From Calothrix sp. PCC 7507 (lineage in GTDB: Bacteria; Cyanobacteriota; Cyanobacteriia; Cyanobacteriales; Nostocaceae): DNA of 64,000 nucleotides. Shown piece by piece: positions 24,423 to 34,229 of this stretch. The notes beneath the pieces are model-generated. The model worked only from the letters and a program-made list of their open reading frames with translations. It did no database searches and was not told where the DNA came from. The number at the start of each line of letters is the position of its first letter. Position 1 is the first letter of the stretch. The translations under genes and the position numbers were made by a program. The stretch lies in NCBI RefSeq assembly GCF_000316575.1, contig NC_019682.1, positions 4,772,001 to 4,836,000 on the forward strand, read 5' to 3'.

Positions 24423-25307
24423 ATGGGACAAAGAAAAATATTGCTGAAACCTGGCACTTTATGGACAAGTGTCAAAAACCAAACTGCACATGCGCTAGAA
24501 TGTGGTGCGCTGTTATCAATTCCTACAGAATTTGAATTTGTCGAACAAGATGGTGTTAACTTCTTAGTACGGATTTTATCTAATCTTGAGCGCAAAAAAA
24601 CTGCCAAGAAAAAGCAAGATAAGGAATTTAATCCTTTTCTTCCCTACGAAGAGGATTTATTTGTTGCAGATATTTCTGACACCCATGTCTGTATCTTGAA
24701 CAAATTCAACGTTGTGGACTATCATCTGCTGATTATCACCCGTGCTTTTGAAGAACAGCAAAGCTTACTCACTTTAGAAGATTTTGCGGCAATGTGGGCG
24801 TGTTTGGCAGACTACGACGGGTTAGTATTTTATAACAGCGGTAAGATTGCAGGTGCAAGTCAGCGACATAAACATTTGCAAATTGTACCACTACCGCTTG
24901 CACCTTCAGGAACGCAGATACCCATTTCCCCTTTGTTGTCATCGGCAAAATTTCCCCAAGTAAGAGCAACTATACCGGGATTACCTTTTTTACACGCTTT
25001 TGCATCCCTTGATTCTGGTTGTATGCAGCCGCCATTTACAGCCGCAGCAGCTACACTGGAGCAATATCAGACCTTGTTACAGGCTTTGGATTTGCAGGCA
25101 TCTGACCCTTACAATCTGTTAGTTACGCGAGAATGGATGCTCATTGTACCGCGATCGCATGAAAAATTCGAGTCAATTTCTGTCAACTCCTTAGGGTTTG
25201 CAGGTGCTTTGTTGGTGCGAAATCAAACAGAAATGCAGATTCTCAAAGAGCAAGGGCCGATGAATATTCTCAAGAGCGTTGGTGTAGCAATCATATCTGA
25301 GTTGTGA
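24423..25307 (+). CDS. ATP adenylyltransferase (diadenosine tetraphosphate phosphorylase, Apa2-like)
   Basis: A 294-residue HIT-superfamily (GalT-like branch) enzyme. The histidine motif RHKHLQIVPLPL (about residues 156-167) contains the nucleophile His. The preceding LLIITRAFEEQQSLL and FYNSGKIAGASQ regions match the Ap4A phosphorylase N-terminal domain; the C-terminal domain ends YNLLVTREWMLIVPRSHEKF. It phosphorolyses Ap4A to ATP plus ADP. It is a single gene with the ATG at 24423. Confidence 0.9.
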   Translation: MGQRKILLKPGTLWTSVKNQTAHALECGALLSIPTEFEFVEQDGVNFLVRILSNLERKKTAKKKQDKEFNPFLPYEEDLFVADISDTHVCILNKFNVVDYHLLIITRAFEEQQSLLTLEDFAAMWACLADYDGLVFYNSGKIAGASQRHKHLQIVPLPLAPSGTQIPISPLLSSAKFPQVRATIPGLPFLHAFASLDSGCMQPPFTAAAATLEQYQTLLQALDLQASDPYNLLVTREWMLIVPRSHEKFESISVNSLGFAGALLVRNQTEMQILKEQGPMNILKSVGVAIISEL

Positions 25308-25409
25308 AAGTAACTTAATATGTGTTCACAGCTTTCTGGCATTTCGAGAGTAGCAATATTACAGTTGTTACAATTAAGCAAGTAAAATACAAATCTAGCC
25401 AGTTACTCT

Positions 25410-25736
25410 ATGACTATCCAAGAACTAGAAAATCAAGTTTTAGCACTACATCCAACAGAAAAAGCAGCAATTATCCAAAGTCTCACTCAAACTATCAATA
25501 TTGGAGCTAAAGGTATCACTAAAACACCTGGTGTCTGCAGTGGAGAAGCTTGTATTGCAGGAACCCGCATTGCTATTTGGCTATTAGTTGAAGCGCGTCA
25601 TCTTGGTATTACTGAAGCACAACTTTTGCAAGATTATTCTCATATTAGTGCAGCCGATTTAGTTAACGCTTGGATGTACGCAGATGCTTATCCTGAAGAA
25701 ATCAAAGCTGCTATCCGCGCTAATGAGGTTGCTTAA
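25410..25736 (+). CDS. DUF433 antitoxin
   Basis: A 108-residue protein with the DUF433 core TPGVCSGEACIAGTRIAIWL (about 44-63) followed by the HTH-like LGITEAQLLQDYSHISAADLVNAWMYADAYPEEI. DUF433 proteins are usually antitoxins paired with a DUF5615 PIN-like toxin just downstream. Here the downstream partner is only a remnant (25741-25800), so the antitoxin appears to be an orphan. Confidence 0.88.
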   Translation: MTIQELENQVLALHPTEKAAIIQSLTQTINIGAKGITKTPGVCSGEACIAGTRIAIWLLVEARHLGITEAQLLQDYSHISAADLVNAWMYADAYPEEIKAAIRANEVA

Positions 25737-25740
25737 ATAA

Positions 25741-25920
25741 TGGCGCGTTTATATGCTGATGAGCAGTATGAAGGTGTCGTCTTAGAAACATCAGTATGAA
25801 TCCATACCTCACGGAAATGCAGGAACAAATGCGATCGCTCTTTCAAATCGCCTAAAAAACAACATACCAGAATTTACGCAAGGTTTTCCAGCTAAACGCA
25901 GTTTAAATTAAGAATTACGA
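25741..25920 (+). pseudogene. Decayed PIN-like (DUF5615) toxin partner
   Basis: ATG at 25741 encodes MARLYADEQYEGVVLETSV and then stops. MARLYADEQ is the usual N-terminus of the DUF5615 toxins that follow DUF433 antitoxins. The remainder of the family's roughly 110 residues is missing or scrambled: another frame downstream (ALSNRLKNNIPEF) loosely resembles a C-terminus. I read it as an internally deleted toxin. Confidence 0.6.
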
Positions 25921-25945
25921 ATTATTTTAAATTGAGGGATCTACT

Positions 25946-27319
25946 ATGCAGTCTTTTGACCTGAAATGGATACGTGCCCAGTTTCCAGCATTGACACAGG
26001 AAATCAACGCTCAACCCGCCATTTTCTTTGATGGCCCCGGTGGTACCCAGGTACCCGGAGCAGTGCTAGATGCGATGAGTGACTATCTGGTGAGGTCAAA
26101 CGCCAATGCCCACGGCACTTTTGCTACCAGTGCGCGGACAGATGCTCTGATTGATGCGGCGCGAGCTGCTAGTGCTGATTTTTTGGGGTGCGACAGCGAT
26201 GAGGTGGTATTTGGCGCTAACATGACCACCCTCACCTTTACTTTAAGTCGAGCGATCGCCAGGGAACTAAAACCAGGTGATGAAATTATTGTCACTCGCC
26301 TTGACCATTACGCCAATGTGTCCCCTTGGTACGCCTTGGAAGAACAGGGTGTAACTATCCGCGTTGTGGATATCAATGTGGAAGACTGCACCTTAGATAT
26401 GCAAGAACTAGAACAGCAAATTAATCAGCGGACGCGGTTGGTGGCTATTGGCTATGCATCTAACGCCGTGGGGACAATTAATGATGTAGCTCAGGTGGTG
26501 CTACTCGCTCATGCGGTGGGGGCTTTGGTGTTCGTAGATGCAGTCCACTATACCCCCCATGCTCCCATAGATGTGCGATCGCTAGACTGTGACTTTCTCG
26601 CCTGTTCGGTTTACAAATTCTTCGGTCCCCACGTGGGTATTTTGTACGGTAAACGAGAACATCTGACTCGCTTACAGCCTTATAAAGTGCAACCAGCACC
26701 AGCAGAATCGCCTTCCCGGTGGGAAACAGGCACCCTGAATCATGAAGGCTTGGCAGGATTAGTAGCAGCAATTAATTATCTGGCAAAACTGGGTTGTCGT
26801 CTTTCACCCGCAATTGATAATGAGGTACTCAAAGCCTTCTTAGAAACTCACACAGAAAAATGGGAAACCTTCCGCTGTCCTCGCATTCCCACATCACCAG
26901 ATGAGCCAACACATTTAACATCCACTTCCTATCCCAATCGGCGTGTGGCTTTGCTGGCTGCAATGTCAGCGATTCAGTCCTACGAAAAAGAACTGAGCCA
27001 AAAACTAATTCCTGGATTGTTGGAGATTCCTGGTTTAACCTTCTATGGTATTACCAATCCCCAACGCTTTGCTTGGCGCACACCAACAGTAGCTTTCCGA
27101 CTAGCGGGACAAACACCAGCAAGTGTGGCGAAAGCATTAGGCGATCGTGGTATCTTTACTTGGCATGGTCATTTTTATGCGATCGGTCTTACAGAAAAGC
27201 TAGGAGTGGAAGCCGGCGGCGGTTTACTGCGAATTGGACTAGTACACTACAACACAGTTGAAGAGATTAATCGACTATTGCAAACTTTGCAGGAAATAGT
27301 AGCCCTTTCTCCAGTTTGA
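25946..27319 (+). CDS. Cysteine desulfurase-like protein (class V aminotransferase, TIGR01976 type)
   Basis: A 457-residue PLP enzyme. The N-terminus FFDGPGGTQVPGAVLDAMSD and the PLP lysine in SVYKFFGPHVGILYGKRE (Lys about 224) match the TIGR01976 cysteine desulfurase-like group, together with FVDAVHYTPH (Asp and His contacting PLP). It lacks an evident mobile catalytic Cys loop of the IscS/SufS kind, so the actual reaction is uncertain. It is a single gene with GAGG eleven bases before the ATG. Confidence 0.87.
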   Translation: MQSFDLKWIRAQFPALTQEINAQPAIFFDGPGGTQVPGAVLDAMSDYLVRSNANAHGTFATSARTDALIDAARAASADFLGCDSDEVVFGANMTTLTFTLSRAIARELKPGDEIIVTRLDHYANVSPWYALEEQGVTIRVVDINVEDCTLDMQELEQQINQRTRLVAIGYASNAVGTINDVAQVVLLAHAVGALVFVDAVHYTPHAPIDVRSLDCDFLACSVYKFFGPHVGILYGKREHLTRLQPYKVQPAPAESPSRWETGTLNHEGLAGLVAAINYLAKLGCRLSPAIDNEVLKAFLETHTEKWETFRCPRIPTSPDEPTHLTSTSYPNRRVALLAAMSAIQSYEKELSQKLIPGLLEIPGLTFYGITNPQRFAWRTPTVAFRLAGQTPASVAKALGDRGIFTWHGHFYAIGLTEKLGVEAGGGLLRIGLVHYNTVEEINRLLQTLQEIVALSPV

Positions 27320-27508
27320 TGCTCACAAATGCACATATTTTGACAAATTAGTGACCTTAACGAGAGCAGGCGGAAGGAACGATTTCGCTGACAGCTTTCG
27401 CCTCCAAGTTCTCGGTGATACTTTGAAATAGTTCTACCGCTGTTTTTCAAGCTTCAGCTATGGATAAGAGCGATCGCATTACTAATTCTGAAACGTATAG
27501 TAGCGCGA

Positions 27509-27727
27509 TTAGGCGGCTTGATTAACAGTTGGCTCCGGAAGTGGTTCATTTGTGGCTTCGTAAGCCATGATTAGAGACTCTAACGCTTCAATGCCGTTCG
27601 TCACGGACTCCTTATAAGTATCGCCATGAGTCCGCCAACGCTGTCCAGAAAAATCAGGAAATCCAACCAAGAAGCAGTTGTCTTCAAGAGACCATTGAAT
27701 CAGCATTTGATACTTAAATTTACTCAT
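27509..27727 (-). CDS. HicB-like antitoxin
   Basis: A 72-residue HicB-family protein: YQMLIQWSLEDNCFLVGFPD (partial RNase-H-like fold), then GDTYKESVTNGIEALESLIMAYEA. No HicA toxin with the dsRBD-like fold is adjacent. Its ATG overlaps the stop of a short upstream frame (ATGAGTAA at about 27719-27727), which points to translational coupling with a now degenerate partner. Confidence 0.8.
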   Translation of the reverse strand: MSKFKYQMLIQWSLEDNCFLVGFPDFSGQRWRTHGDTYKESVTNGIEALESLIMAYEATNEPLPEPTVNQAA

Positions 27728-27813
27728 CTTCCTGCTTCTCCTGCTGTTGTTTCTCCTCTACCTCATTTATAGCTTCTTGAATCTCACCTAAGAAAGCTAG
27801 CCTTGGAGTTTGT
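27724..27813 (-). pseudogene. Degenerate partner fragment upstream of HicB-like gene
   Basis: An open frame reading TPRLAFLGEIQEAINEVEEK and then QQQEKQEDE ends in a TAA overlapping the HicB start. It has no start codon before an upstream in-frame TAA. The polar coiled C-terminus looks like a real protein end, so the 5' part has probably been lost. Family not recognised. Confidence 0.4.
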
Positions 27814-27889
27814 ATTTAGGCGATCGCACCACTCTTTCCCTAAGACTGATATAGTAAGAGCGATCGCATTACCAATGCTGACACGTTAG

Positions 27890-28909
27890 TCACACGCTCA
27901 AGGAAGGTGCTAGGGCTAAAGTTTTTGTCAGATCAGCCAGGAGAAAGCGATCGCAGAGGTTAAACAGTTCTACCTCAGTCTGCGTATGTCGCATCAGCCG
28001 CAGGAAAGCACCTTCAGCATCAACCAAAAGGGCAATGTAGTTAAGGAACATTTTGAGGTAGCTTACGCGCGCTCGCTCTGGAAAGTTTGCCGCAGTGGGA
28101 GTTTGCCATAAACGATCAATATAGTTGCGTACCTCCACTAAAGGAACGGGCGTAATCGTCTCGCAGCGCAAAGCCTGCCGAATTTGATTAAAAATCCAAG
28201 GATTCCCGATCGCCCAGCGTCCCACCATCACACCCGCCGCGCCTGTTTGAGAAAGCACTTCCAGAGCAGTTTTTGCTGAGTGGATATTGCCATTGGCAAG
28301 CACTGGACAATTGACTAGTCTGACCGCTTCCGCAATCAAATCATATTTTACTGCCCCGTGATACATATCTTTTACCGTGCGACCATGCAAAGACAGCAAA
28401 TCAATGCTGTGGCGATTGATTATATCGAGAATTTTGTAAAAGTTATCTGTATTTTCAAAGCCTACACGCATTTTGACGGTCAGAGGGCGATCGCTCACAG
28501 CAGAACGCAGTTCTCCCAAAATCCGATCCACTTTTTCTGGTTCTCGCAGCAATCCACCCCCGACATTTTTGCGATAGATTCTCGGTGCTGGACAACCCAT
28601 ATTCAAGTCAACTCCAGCGATATTATAGTTGCAGAGTTCCTTTGCTGTTCTCACTAAGTGAGGAATGCTTTCGCCAATCATTTGAGCAAAAACGGGGCGA
28701 CCTGTATCGTTTTCAGTGATTGCTGCCAGAATGCTACGATTTAGGCGTGAGGTATCATTCACACGGAAATACTCGGTGAAGAAGTAGTCAGGACTGCCGT
28801 AGTGGGCAATGACTTTCATAAACCAGAGGTTGGTCACATCCTGCATGGGCGCAAGAGCGGTGAGGGGTAGGTCTTTGTGGAGCGATTGGGGAAGCAATAC
28901 CTGGGACAT
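27890..28909 (-). CDS. tRNA-dihydrouridine synthase (DusC-like)
   Basis: A 339-residue FMN-dependent TIM-barrel enzyme that reduces uridines in the tRNA D loop or variable region. Motifs are LTALAPMQDVTNLWFM at the N-terminus, VDLNMGCPAPRIYRKNVGGG (about 100-119; the catalytic Cys is in GCPAP), KMRVGFENTDN, LSLHGRTVKDMYHG and ANGNIHSA. The MQDVTNLWFM start and the length are closest to the DusC subgroup. It is a single gene. Confidence 0.9.
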   Translation of the reverse strand: MSQVLLPQSLHKDLPLTALAPMQDVTNLWFMKVIAHYGSPDYFFTEYFRVNDTSRLNRSILAAITENDTGRPVFAQMIGESIPHLVRTAKELCNYNIAGVDLNMGCPAPRIYRKNVGGGLLREPEKVDRILGELRSAVSDRPLTVKMRVGFENTDNFYKILDIINRHSIDLLSLHGRTVKDMYHGAVKYDLIAEAVRLVNCPVLANGNIHSAKTALEVLSQTGAAGVMVGRWAIGNPWIFNQIRQALRCETITPVPLVEVRNYIDRLWQTPTAANFPERARVSYLKMFLNYIALLVDAEGAFLRLMRHTQTEVELFNLCDRFLLADLTKTLALAPSLSV

Positions 28910-28943
28910 AGAGATGAATGGCGATCATCGAAGCATCACTGTA

Positions 28944-29039
28944 TCAAAAAATAGTTACTAAATCAGTTTCCCGTCGAAACTGTTCCCACTCTTTGGGCGC
29001 CCAGAGTGTTTCCTCTAGTGCCTTGCGTTGTTGCCTCAT
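28944..29039 (-). CDS. Possible 31-residue ORF or gene remnant
   Basis: An ORF from ATG 29039 encodes MRQQRKALEETLWAPKEWEQ followed by FRRETDLVTIF. The composition is protein-like, but no ribosome-binding site is visible. It lies upstream of the dus gene on the same strand. It could be a small gene or a fragment; no family is recognised. Confidence 0.25.
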   Translation of the reverse strand: MRQQRKALEETLWAPKEWEQFRRETDLVTIF

Positions 29040-29191
29040 CAGCTAATTTTACACCCACTGGATGGGATGGGGAAGTATGGCGATCGCTTCCTCCACAGGA
29101 CAAACACCTCTTCCGCACGCAATAACAGTATCAAACTCCGACAGGGAAACAACTCGCGGTAATATAAATAATTTATTTGGCACGACTACTT

Positions 29192-29926
29192 ATGAGTCTT
29201 TTTTGTCTAGTTCACGGTGCCTTTCAAGGCATTTGGTGTTGGGATTTGCTAATTCCCTATTTAGAAGCAAAGGGTCACAAAACCGTAGCAATGGATTTAC
29301 CAATTGAAAATGCCTCTGCTACTTTATCCCAATTTGCGGATGCCGTAATTCAAGCGCTGCCAAAAACTGATGATGATATTGTGCTAGTCGGTCACTCAAT
29401 GGCTGGTACAATAATTCCCCTAGTTGCAGAAGCGGTAAAAGTGCGTCAACTAGTGTTTGTGGCGGCGCTGCTGCCGTATCCTGGAATCAGTACACTCGAT
29501 CAATTTGCTCATCATCAAGATGATGATACGCGCAAATCATTCAATTACGAGCCAAAAGACCCAAGCATACTCGAACAGTTCCACGATGAGCCTGATATGT
29601 TTGAACCAGCTTCGGTAGGGAAAGATTATGCAGACGAAGCAGTATTAAGGGATTTTTTCTTTCATGATTGTCCACCGGATGTAACACAGTGGGCAATCAT
29701 GAAAAGTCGTTCGCAACAATCTATGGCATATATCTTTGAAACGAATCCTCTAAAAGCTTTGCCAAAAGTTGAGCGTAAATATATTGTTTGTACCGATGAT
29801 AGAATACTATCTCCTGCATGGTCACGTTATGCTGCACGCAAACGCTTAGGAGTTGATGCCATTGAGATACCTTCTGGACATTGCCCGCATCTCTCTCGTC
29901 CTGACTTTCTGGCATCACTATTATAG
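29192..29926 (+). CDS. Alpha/beta hydrolase (EstC/hydroxynitrile-lyase-like)
   Basis: About 244 residues. FCLVHGAFQGIWCWDLL (oxyanion-hole HG), the nucleophile elbow VGHSMAG, Asp in CTDDRILSP and the terminal catalytic His in IPSGHCPHLSRPD give a complete Ser-Asp-His triad. It resembles the salicylate-binding/hydroxynitrile-lyase-like esterase group. Substrate unknown. I chose ATG 29192 (MSLFCLVHG) over TTG 29177. The stop codon TAG is provided by the first bases (TATAGC) of a family B repeat. Confidence 0.85.
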   Translation: MSLFCLVHGAFQGIWCWDLLIPYLEAKGHKTVAMDLPIENASATLSQFADAVIQALPKTDDDIVLVGHSMAGTIIPLVAEAVKVRQLVFVAALLPYPGISTLDQFAHHQDDDTRKSFNYEPKDPSILEQFHDEPDMFEPASVGKDYADEAVLRDFFFHDCPPDVTQWAIMKSRSQQSMAYIFETNPLKALPKVERKYIVCTDDRILSPAWSRYAARKRLGVDAIEIPSGHCPHLSRPDFLASLL

Positions 29927-30012
29927 CAGTTTTCACTTATTTGAACCACACTATAAGGGCACAGCAGTGCTGTGCCCCTACGGCAAATGTGGTCTATTTA
30001 TCTGAAAATAGC
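29922..30012. mobile_element. MITE-like element, family B, overlapping a stop codon
   Basis: The left end TATAGCAGTTTTCACTTATT and the right end (reverse complement GAGCTATTTTCAGATAAATA) are inverted repeats. The interior holds GGGCACAGCAGTGCTGTGCCC. It lies tightly between two convergent genes and its first bases form the TAG of the hydrolase. Confidence 0.65.
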
Positions 30013-30021
30013 TCTCTACTG

Positions 30022-32469
30022 TTACGGTTGAATGCGAAGTGTTAACAGGACTGTAGTGGTGAGGGTTTGGGAGGGTAGCCAAGCTAAAAGCGATCGCTTA
30101 GTTAATTCAATCACTGTCTGTTCCTTCAGTGATGAAGCCTGCTCATCCAGCACTAACTGTCTCACCCGTCCCCGCCTAACCTGGAATTCAAACACCAAAT
30201 CACCACCGAAACCTCTAGGAATTTGAATTGCTTGCAAGTATTGAGTCAGTAGAGAAATTATCTGTTGATCTAATCCCGTTACGCTCACAATCTGTAAATG
30301 AGAAACAGAAGATTCTTCTTTTTGTAAGGCTTTTAAATCTTCCAACTGTGGCATCAATTGTTCAGAAACTGATGACAATCTGTCAAGATTACTAAAATCA
30401 TCAACGTCTGCAAATCCAATTTCTGCCTCTGGTACTGGAATATCGCGCATCTCTTCAAACCGTCGCTCTAATATCATTTCAAATGAAGCAGGTGCAGACA
30501 TTGGGGATGGTGGAGGTGGTGCAGATTGTTTCTTCGCTTCCCGGCTCCGCCTTGCCATTCCACCCCCAGGAGCAGCGCTAGCCGTAACGTTACCAAAGAT
30601 ACCCTCGTGAATGATAGCTTCAGGTATTTCCACAGGCACTTGCACAGATACATAATCCTCGTGGGGATTGACTCTGATATCATCACTGACGGCAACAAAA
30701 GCGGTATATTGCGATAACAGTTGATAAGCCAGAGCCGTATCTGTCACTGCTTCCACACCTGCCTTAGTATCGCCACTCACCATTTGATTCATTAAATCCT
30801 TGATGCGGGAACGTCCCCAAAGTTGAGCAATAGCAGGATTACCTGATTGGGGAAAATTCAGGTGAAAACTATGCTGATAACGCCTACCACCCGCAGCAAT
30901 GCCAGTGATGTGCAACTTTCCAGAATGCGCGTCTGGTTTGCGTCCAAATAACACCAAGGGTTGCTCTGCAAATAAATCTGGTGGTGTAGAAGGATACATG
31001 ATTGGGGATTCTCCATCACCCTCCCATTGCAATTGAATATTGGCAAGGACTGGATTATTGATTTGGCAAAAGAATTTTTCTACCACCTCATCTACAGGTT
31101 CATCGTGGCGAATAATATGAGCAATACCTCGTCCTAATTCTGCAATCCGATTGAGTAAGAAACGATTCACCGAACTACCAGCACCAAAGCTATGAAGGCG
31201 GGTTCCTGGCTGGAGACGCTGTTTAACTTCTGCTAAAATTTGGTTTTCGTTGCCGATATAGCCATCAGTTAGTAAAACAATATTTTGCAAGCGTCCCGGA
31301 TTTGTGGCTTTTAAGTTTAAAACGGTGCGAATACCGCCTAACATTTCTGTTCCCCCACCAGCGTTTAAGCGATTGATATAGTTGATTGCTAATGAGCGAT
31401 TTTGGGAAGTATTGGCGAGGGGAACGGGTGAAAGTTGCTGTGTGGTATCGGAAAAATCAATAATGTTGAAGGTATCGTCGGGGTTGAGTCCATTGATAAA
31501 ACGGCGCATCAATTCTTGACATTGCATCAGTGGTTCGCCACTTTGAGAACCGGAGGAGTCCATGAGAAACACCATATCTTTGGCGACAATCTCTTCAGGA
31601 CGGTATTCAAGGGCGGGAATCAGGTATAGTGCGAAGTGTCCACCCCGTTCATCAGCTTGGGTAAGCGTGGTTGTTTGGATATTATTACCGGCAACTTGGT
31701 AGCGTAAAATTAAGTCTTTGTTGGGTATGGTGTCTCCACTTCCTAATTTGACATTCACCAACTGTCCTTCACGGATGATTTGGATTTGGTGAGAGGGTGA
31801 GTTGATATGCTGAATCTCAACGCCAGCATTAATTTCGATGGTGACATTAATATCATGACTTGAGCGCATCCCCGACGGTAAAATAGGAGCATTCAAGCGC
31901 GAAGCATCTGGAACTAAATCAGTATCTTGATTTGAAGTCATAGGTGCAATAGCTGAACCACCCCTGACTGCATCTTCTGCGATGGTGATTCCGGGAATGT
32001 AACGGGGGCCAACAACCATCGGGAAGACAAATTCGTAATTTCCACCTTCAAATTTTAGGCGATCGCTGTAGCGAATAATCACATCAATTTGTTCACCTGG
32101 TTTGATGTTCGCCAGGGATTGGGTAAATATATTGTCTCGTTCTTGTTCCAGGAGTCCGGCTGTCTGTCCTTGTTTTCTGGCTTGTTCGTAGATGGCTACA
32201 GCTTCTTGGCGTTTTTTGATGCTGCCTTGAATTGTGCGCTCGCCTATACGAATCAGCATATCATCAACGGCGGCTTCATCGGGTAAGGGGAAGATATAAA
32301 CGGCTTCTAGGGTGGTGGTAAAAGGATTTTCAAAGCTTTGGGTAACTTCCACCCGTGAGATGTTCCCATCTATTTTAGCTTTTACTTCAGTGTGTTTGAG
32401 GGGAAAAGCTATCTCTTGGTTGGAGTTTTGCAGATATAAGCCACTGGGTTGTTCTAGAGTTTGAGTCAT
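30022..32469 (-). CDS. VIT and von Willebrand factor A domain protein
   Basis: An 815-residue protein. The N-terminal VIT domain (inter-alpha-trypsin-inhibitor type; LKHTEVKAKIDGNISRVEVT to about residue 140) is followed by a VWA domain with a complete MIDAS motif MDSSGSQSG (about 302-310), LLTDGYIGNE and a conserved Thr region. A C-terminal linker with APPPPSPMSAPAS and a final domain similar to an energy-transducer-like beta region follow (GGDLVFEFQVRRGRVRQLVL). No signal peptide is apparent. Such proteins mediate metal-dependent protein binding; the role is unknown. Confidence 0.88.
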   Translation of the reverse strand: MTQTLEQPSGLYLQNSNQEIAFPLKHTEVKAKIDGNISRVEVTQSFENPFTTTLEAVYIFPLPDEAAVDDMLIRIGERTIQGSIKKRQEAVAIYEQARKQGQTAGLLEQERDNIFTQSLANIKPGEQIDVIIRYSDRLKFEGGNYEFVFPMVVGPRYIPGITIAEDAVRGGSAIAPMTSNQDTDLVPDASRLNAPILPSGMRSSHDINVTIEINAGVEIQHINSPSHQIQIIREGQLVNVKLGSGDTIPNKDLILRYQVAGNNIQTTTLTQADERGGHFALYLIPALEYRPEEIVAKDMVFLMDSSGSQSGEPLMQCQELMRRFINGLNPDDTFNIIDFSDTTQQLSPVPLANTSQNRSLAINYINRLNAGGGTEMLGGIRTVLNLKATNPGRLQNIVLLTDGYIGNENQILAEVKQRLQPGTRLHSFGAGSSVNRFLLNRIAELGRGIAHIIRHDEPVDEVVEKFFCQINNPVLANIQLQWEGDGESPIMYPSTPPDLFAEQPLVLFGRKPDAHSGKLHITGIAAGGRRYQHSFHLNFPQSGNPAIAQLWGRSRIKDLMNQMVSGDTKAGVEAVTDTALAYQLLSQYTAFVAVSDDIRVNPHEDYVSVQVPVEIPEAIIHEGIFGNVTASAAPGGGMARRSREAKKQSAPPPPSPMSAPASFEMILERRFEEMRDIPVPEAEIGFADVDDFSNLDRLSSVSEQLMPQLEDLKALQKEESSVSHLQIVSVTGLDQQIISLLTQYLQAIQIPRGFGGDLVFEFQVRRGRVRQLVLDEQASSLKEQTVIELTKRSLLAWLPSQTLTTTVLLTLRIQP

Positions 32470-32614
32470 AATATTTACCTAACGCTCTGGTTTGCTGTCT
32501 CTAGCGTAAGCGGGTTTTTTTGGGACATATGCTCAGTTTTATGCTCAGTTATTGGCTCAGTGATGGGTTTAGTGGGAAATTAGGAGTGGTCAAAGCCAAG
32601 AGAGTGGGAGCAAA

Positions 32615-34099
32615 ATGACAAAAATCACTCATTATGACTATATTGTTATTGGTGCTGGTTCTGCTGGGAGCGTAGTGGCCTCAAAACTCGCTGCTTGCGA
32701 CTCAGATGTAAGTATTCTCCTGCTCGAAGCTGGAGGAACTCCAGACAACGAAAAGATGTGGACACCAAGCGACTGGTTTGAGGTTTTGCAGAAATGTCCA
32801 GAAATTGACTGGGGTTATCAGTCAGTACCCCAAGCAAATTTAAACAATCGCGTCATAAAGCTAGCGCAAGCAAAAGTTTTAGGTGGGTGTGCGCTGCATA
32901 ATGCTATGGTCTACGTGCGGGGTAGCCGCTCTGACTTTGATGCGTGGGGTAAGGTAGCACCTGGTTGGTTATGGAATGATGTTTTGCCACACTTTCAGAA
33001 CGTAGAGCAGATTATGAAAGTGTTGACAGGGGAAGCAGATGAGTTCATCAACGATTTGTTTACTGCTGCCGCACAATACGGCTTGCCTCATAATCCCAAC
33101 TACAATACTAGCGAAAGTCAATATGGATACGCTCTATTTCAATTTAACGTAACGGGAGCATCCAATCTGATTCGAGAAACCACATACAGCACTTTCCAGC
33201 CAGAACGATATCAGAATGTAACCGTGCATCAAATGGCTTTTGTAAACCGAATCTTATTTGAGGATACCAAAGCGATTGGTGTTGAATATGTCAAAGATCG
33301 TCAACAACAGCTTGCTTATGTACAGAATGAGATTATTCTGAGTGCAGGTGCGATCGCCAGTCCAAAAATCCTGATGCTCTCAGGTATCGGTGACGAAAAC
33401 GAATTAGCAAAATTTGATATTTCTCTAGTTGCAAACGTTCCAGAAGTCGGTCAAAATTTATATGACGATCTTTTTGTCAGTGTCGGATTTTCTCTTCCCC
33501 AAAACAAAGATGTGCCATTCTATGACTATGGTCTAGCCCCAGCCGTCATTTTCGGTTCTACAGAAAACAGTAGTTCAGTTATTGATATAGAATCCTCAGT
33601 AGGCGTTGGAACACTCAAAGGTTTCCCAGGCCCAGAACGTTCTTTTTGGTTGTGGCCAAACATCATGCACCTGAAGAGTAGGGGAACTGTTACCCTGCGT
33701 TCAAGCAATCCTGATGACGCTCCTGTGATTGATCCAGGCTATCTGACTGCACCAGAAGATATCCAGATGTGTAAAACGGCGCTTGAGTTAGGCATCGACA
33801 TCGGCAATCAACTCGGCTTGAGCCAATGGCGATCAAAGCAAATTGCTCCACAAACAGGCGCTTCTTTGGAGAGTTACATCAGAGAAACAGCCGATACAAC
33901 ACAGCACTATTGCGGGACTTGCAGGATGGGGACTGATGAGGATTCCGTAGTGGACACAGAACTCAGGGTGCGCGGTACATCAGGACTGCGTGTAATTGAC
34001 TCTTCTGTGTTTCCGCTGTCAATCACTGCGAATACGGCAGCAGCAACTATGATGATTGCTGATAAGGGAACTGACATTATCATTAGATCGTTACAATAA
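32615..34099 (+). CDS. GMC family FAD-dependent oxidoreductase
   Basis: A 494-residue flavoprotein. The Rossmann motif YIVIGAGSAGSVVASKLA is at the N-terminus (about 10-27), the GMC signature KVLGGCALHNAMVYVRGS at about 88-105, and GAIASPKILMLSGIG in the middle. The C-terminal catalytic His lies in TQHYCGTCRMG, with VIDSSVFPLSITANTAAATM near the end. It oxidises an alcohol (choline/glucose dehydrogenase type) with FAD; the substrate is unknown. It is divergent from the VIT-VWA gene. Confidence 0.9.
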   Translation: MTKITHYDYIVIGAGSAGSVVASKLAACDSDVSILLLEAGGTPDNEKMWTPSDWFEVLQKCPEIDWGYQSVPQANLNNRVIKLAQAKVLGGCALHNAMVYVRGSRSDFDAWGKVAPGWLWNDVLPHFQNVEQIMKVLTGEADEFINDLFTAAAQYGLPHNPNYNTSESQYGYALFQFNVTGASNLIRETTYSTFQPERYQNVTVHQMAFVNRILFEDTKAIGVEYVKDRQQQLAYVQNEIILSAGAIASPKILMLSGIGDENELAKFDISLVANVPEVGQNLYDDLFVSVGFSLPQNKDVPFYDYGLAPAVIFGSTENSSSVIDIESSVGVGTLKGFPGPERSFWLWPNIMHLKSRGTVTLRSSNPDDAPVIDPGYLTAPEDIQMCKTALELGIDIGNQLGLSQWRSKQIAPQTGASLESYIRETADTTQHYCGTCRMGTDEDSVVDTELRVRGTSGLRVIDSSVFPLSITANTAAATMMIADKGTDIIIRSLQ

Positions 34100-34229
34100 T
34101 GCAAAAATTCTTAATTATTCGGATGTGCAAATGCTCAAGTAGTGAATTCTAAGATTGTAAGATTTCCATCATCTATCCTTGTGTTTTCATAAAACTAAGA
34201 ATGTTTAAAACAAAACTTTAGAGAATACC

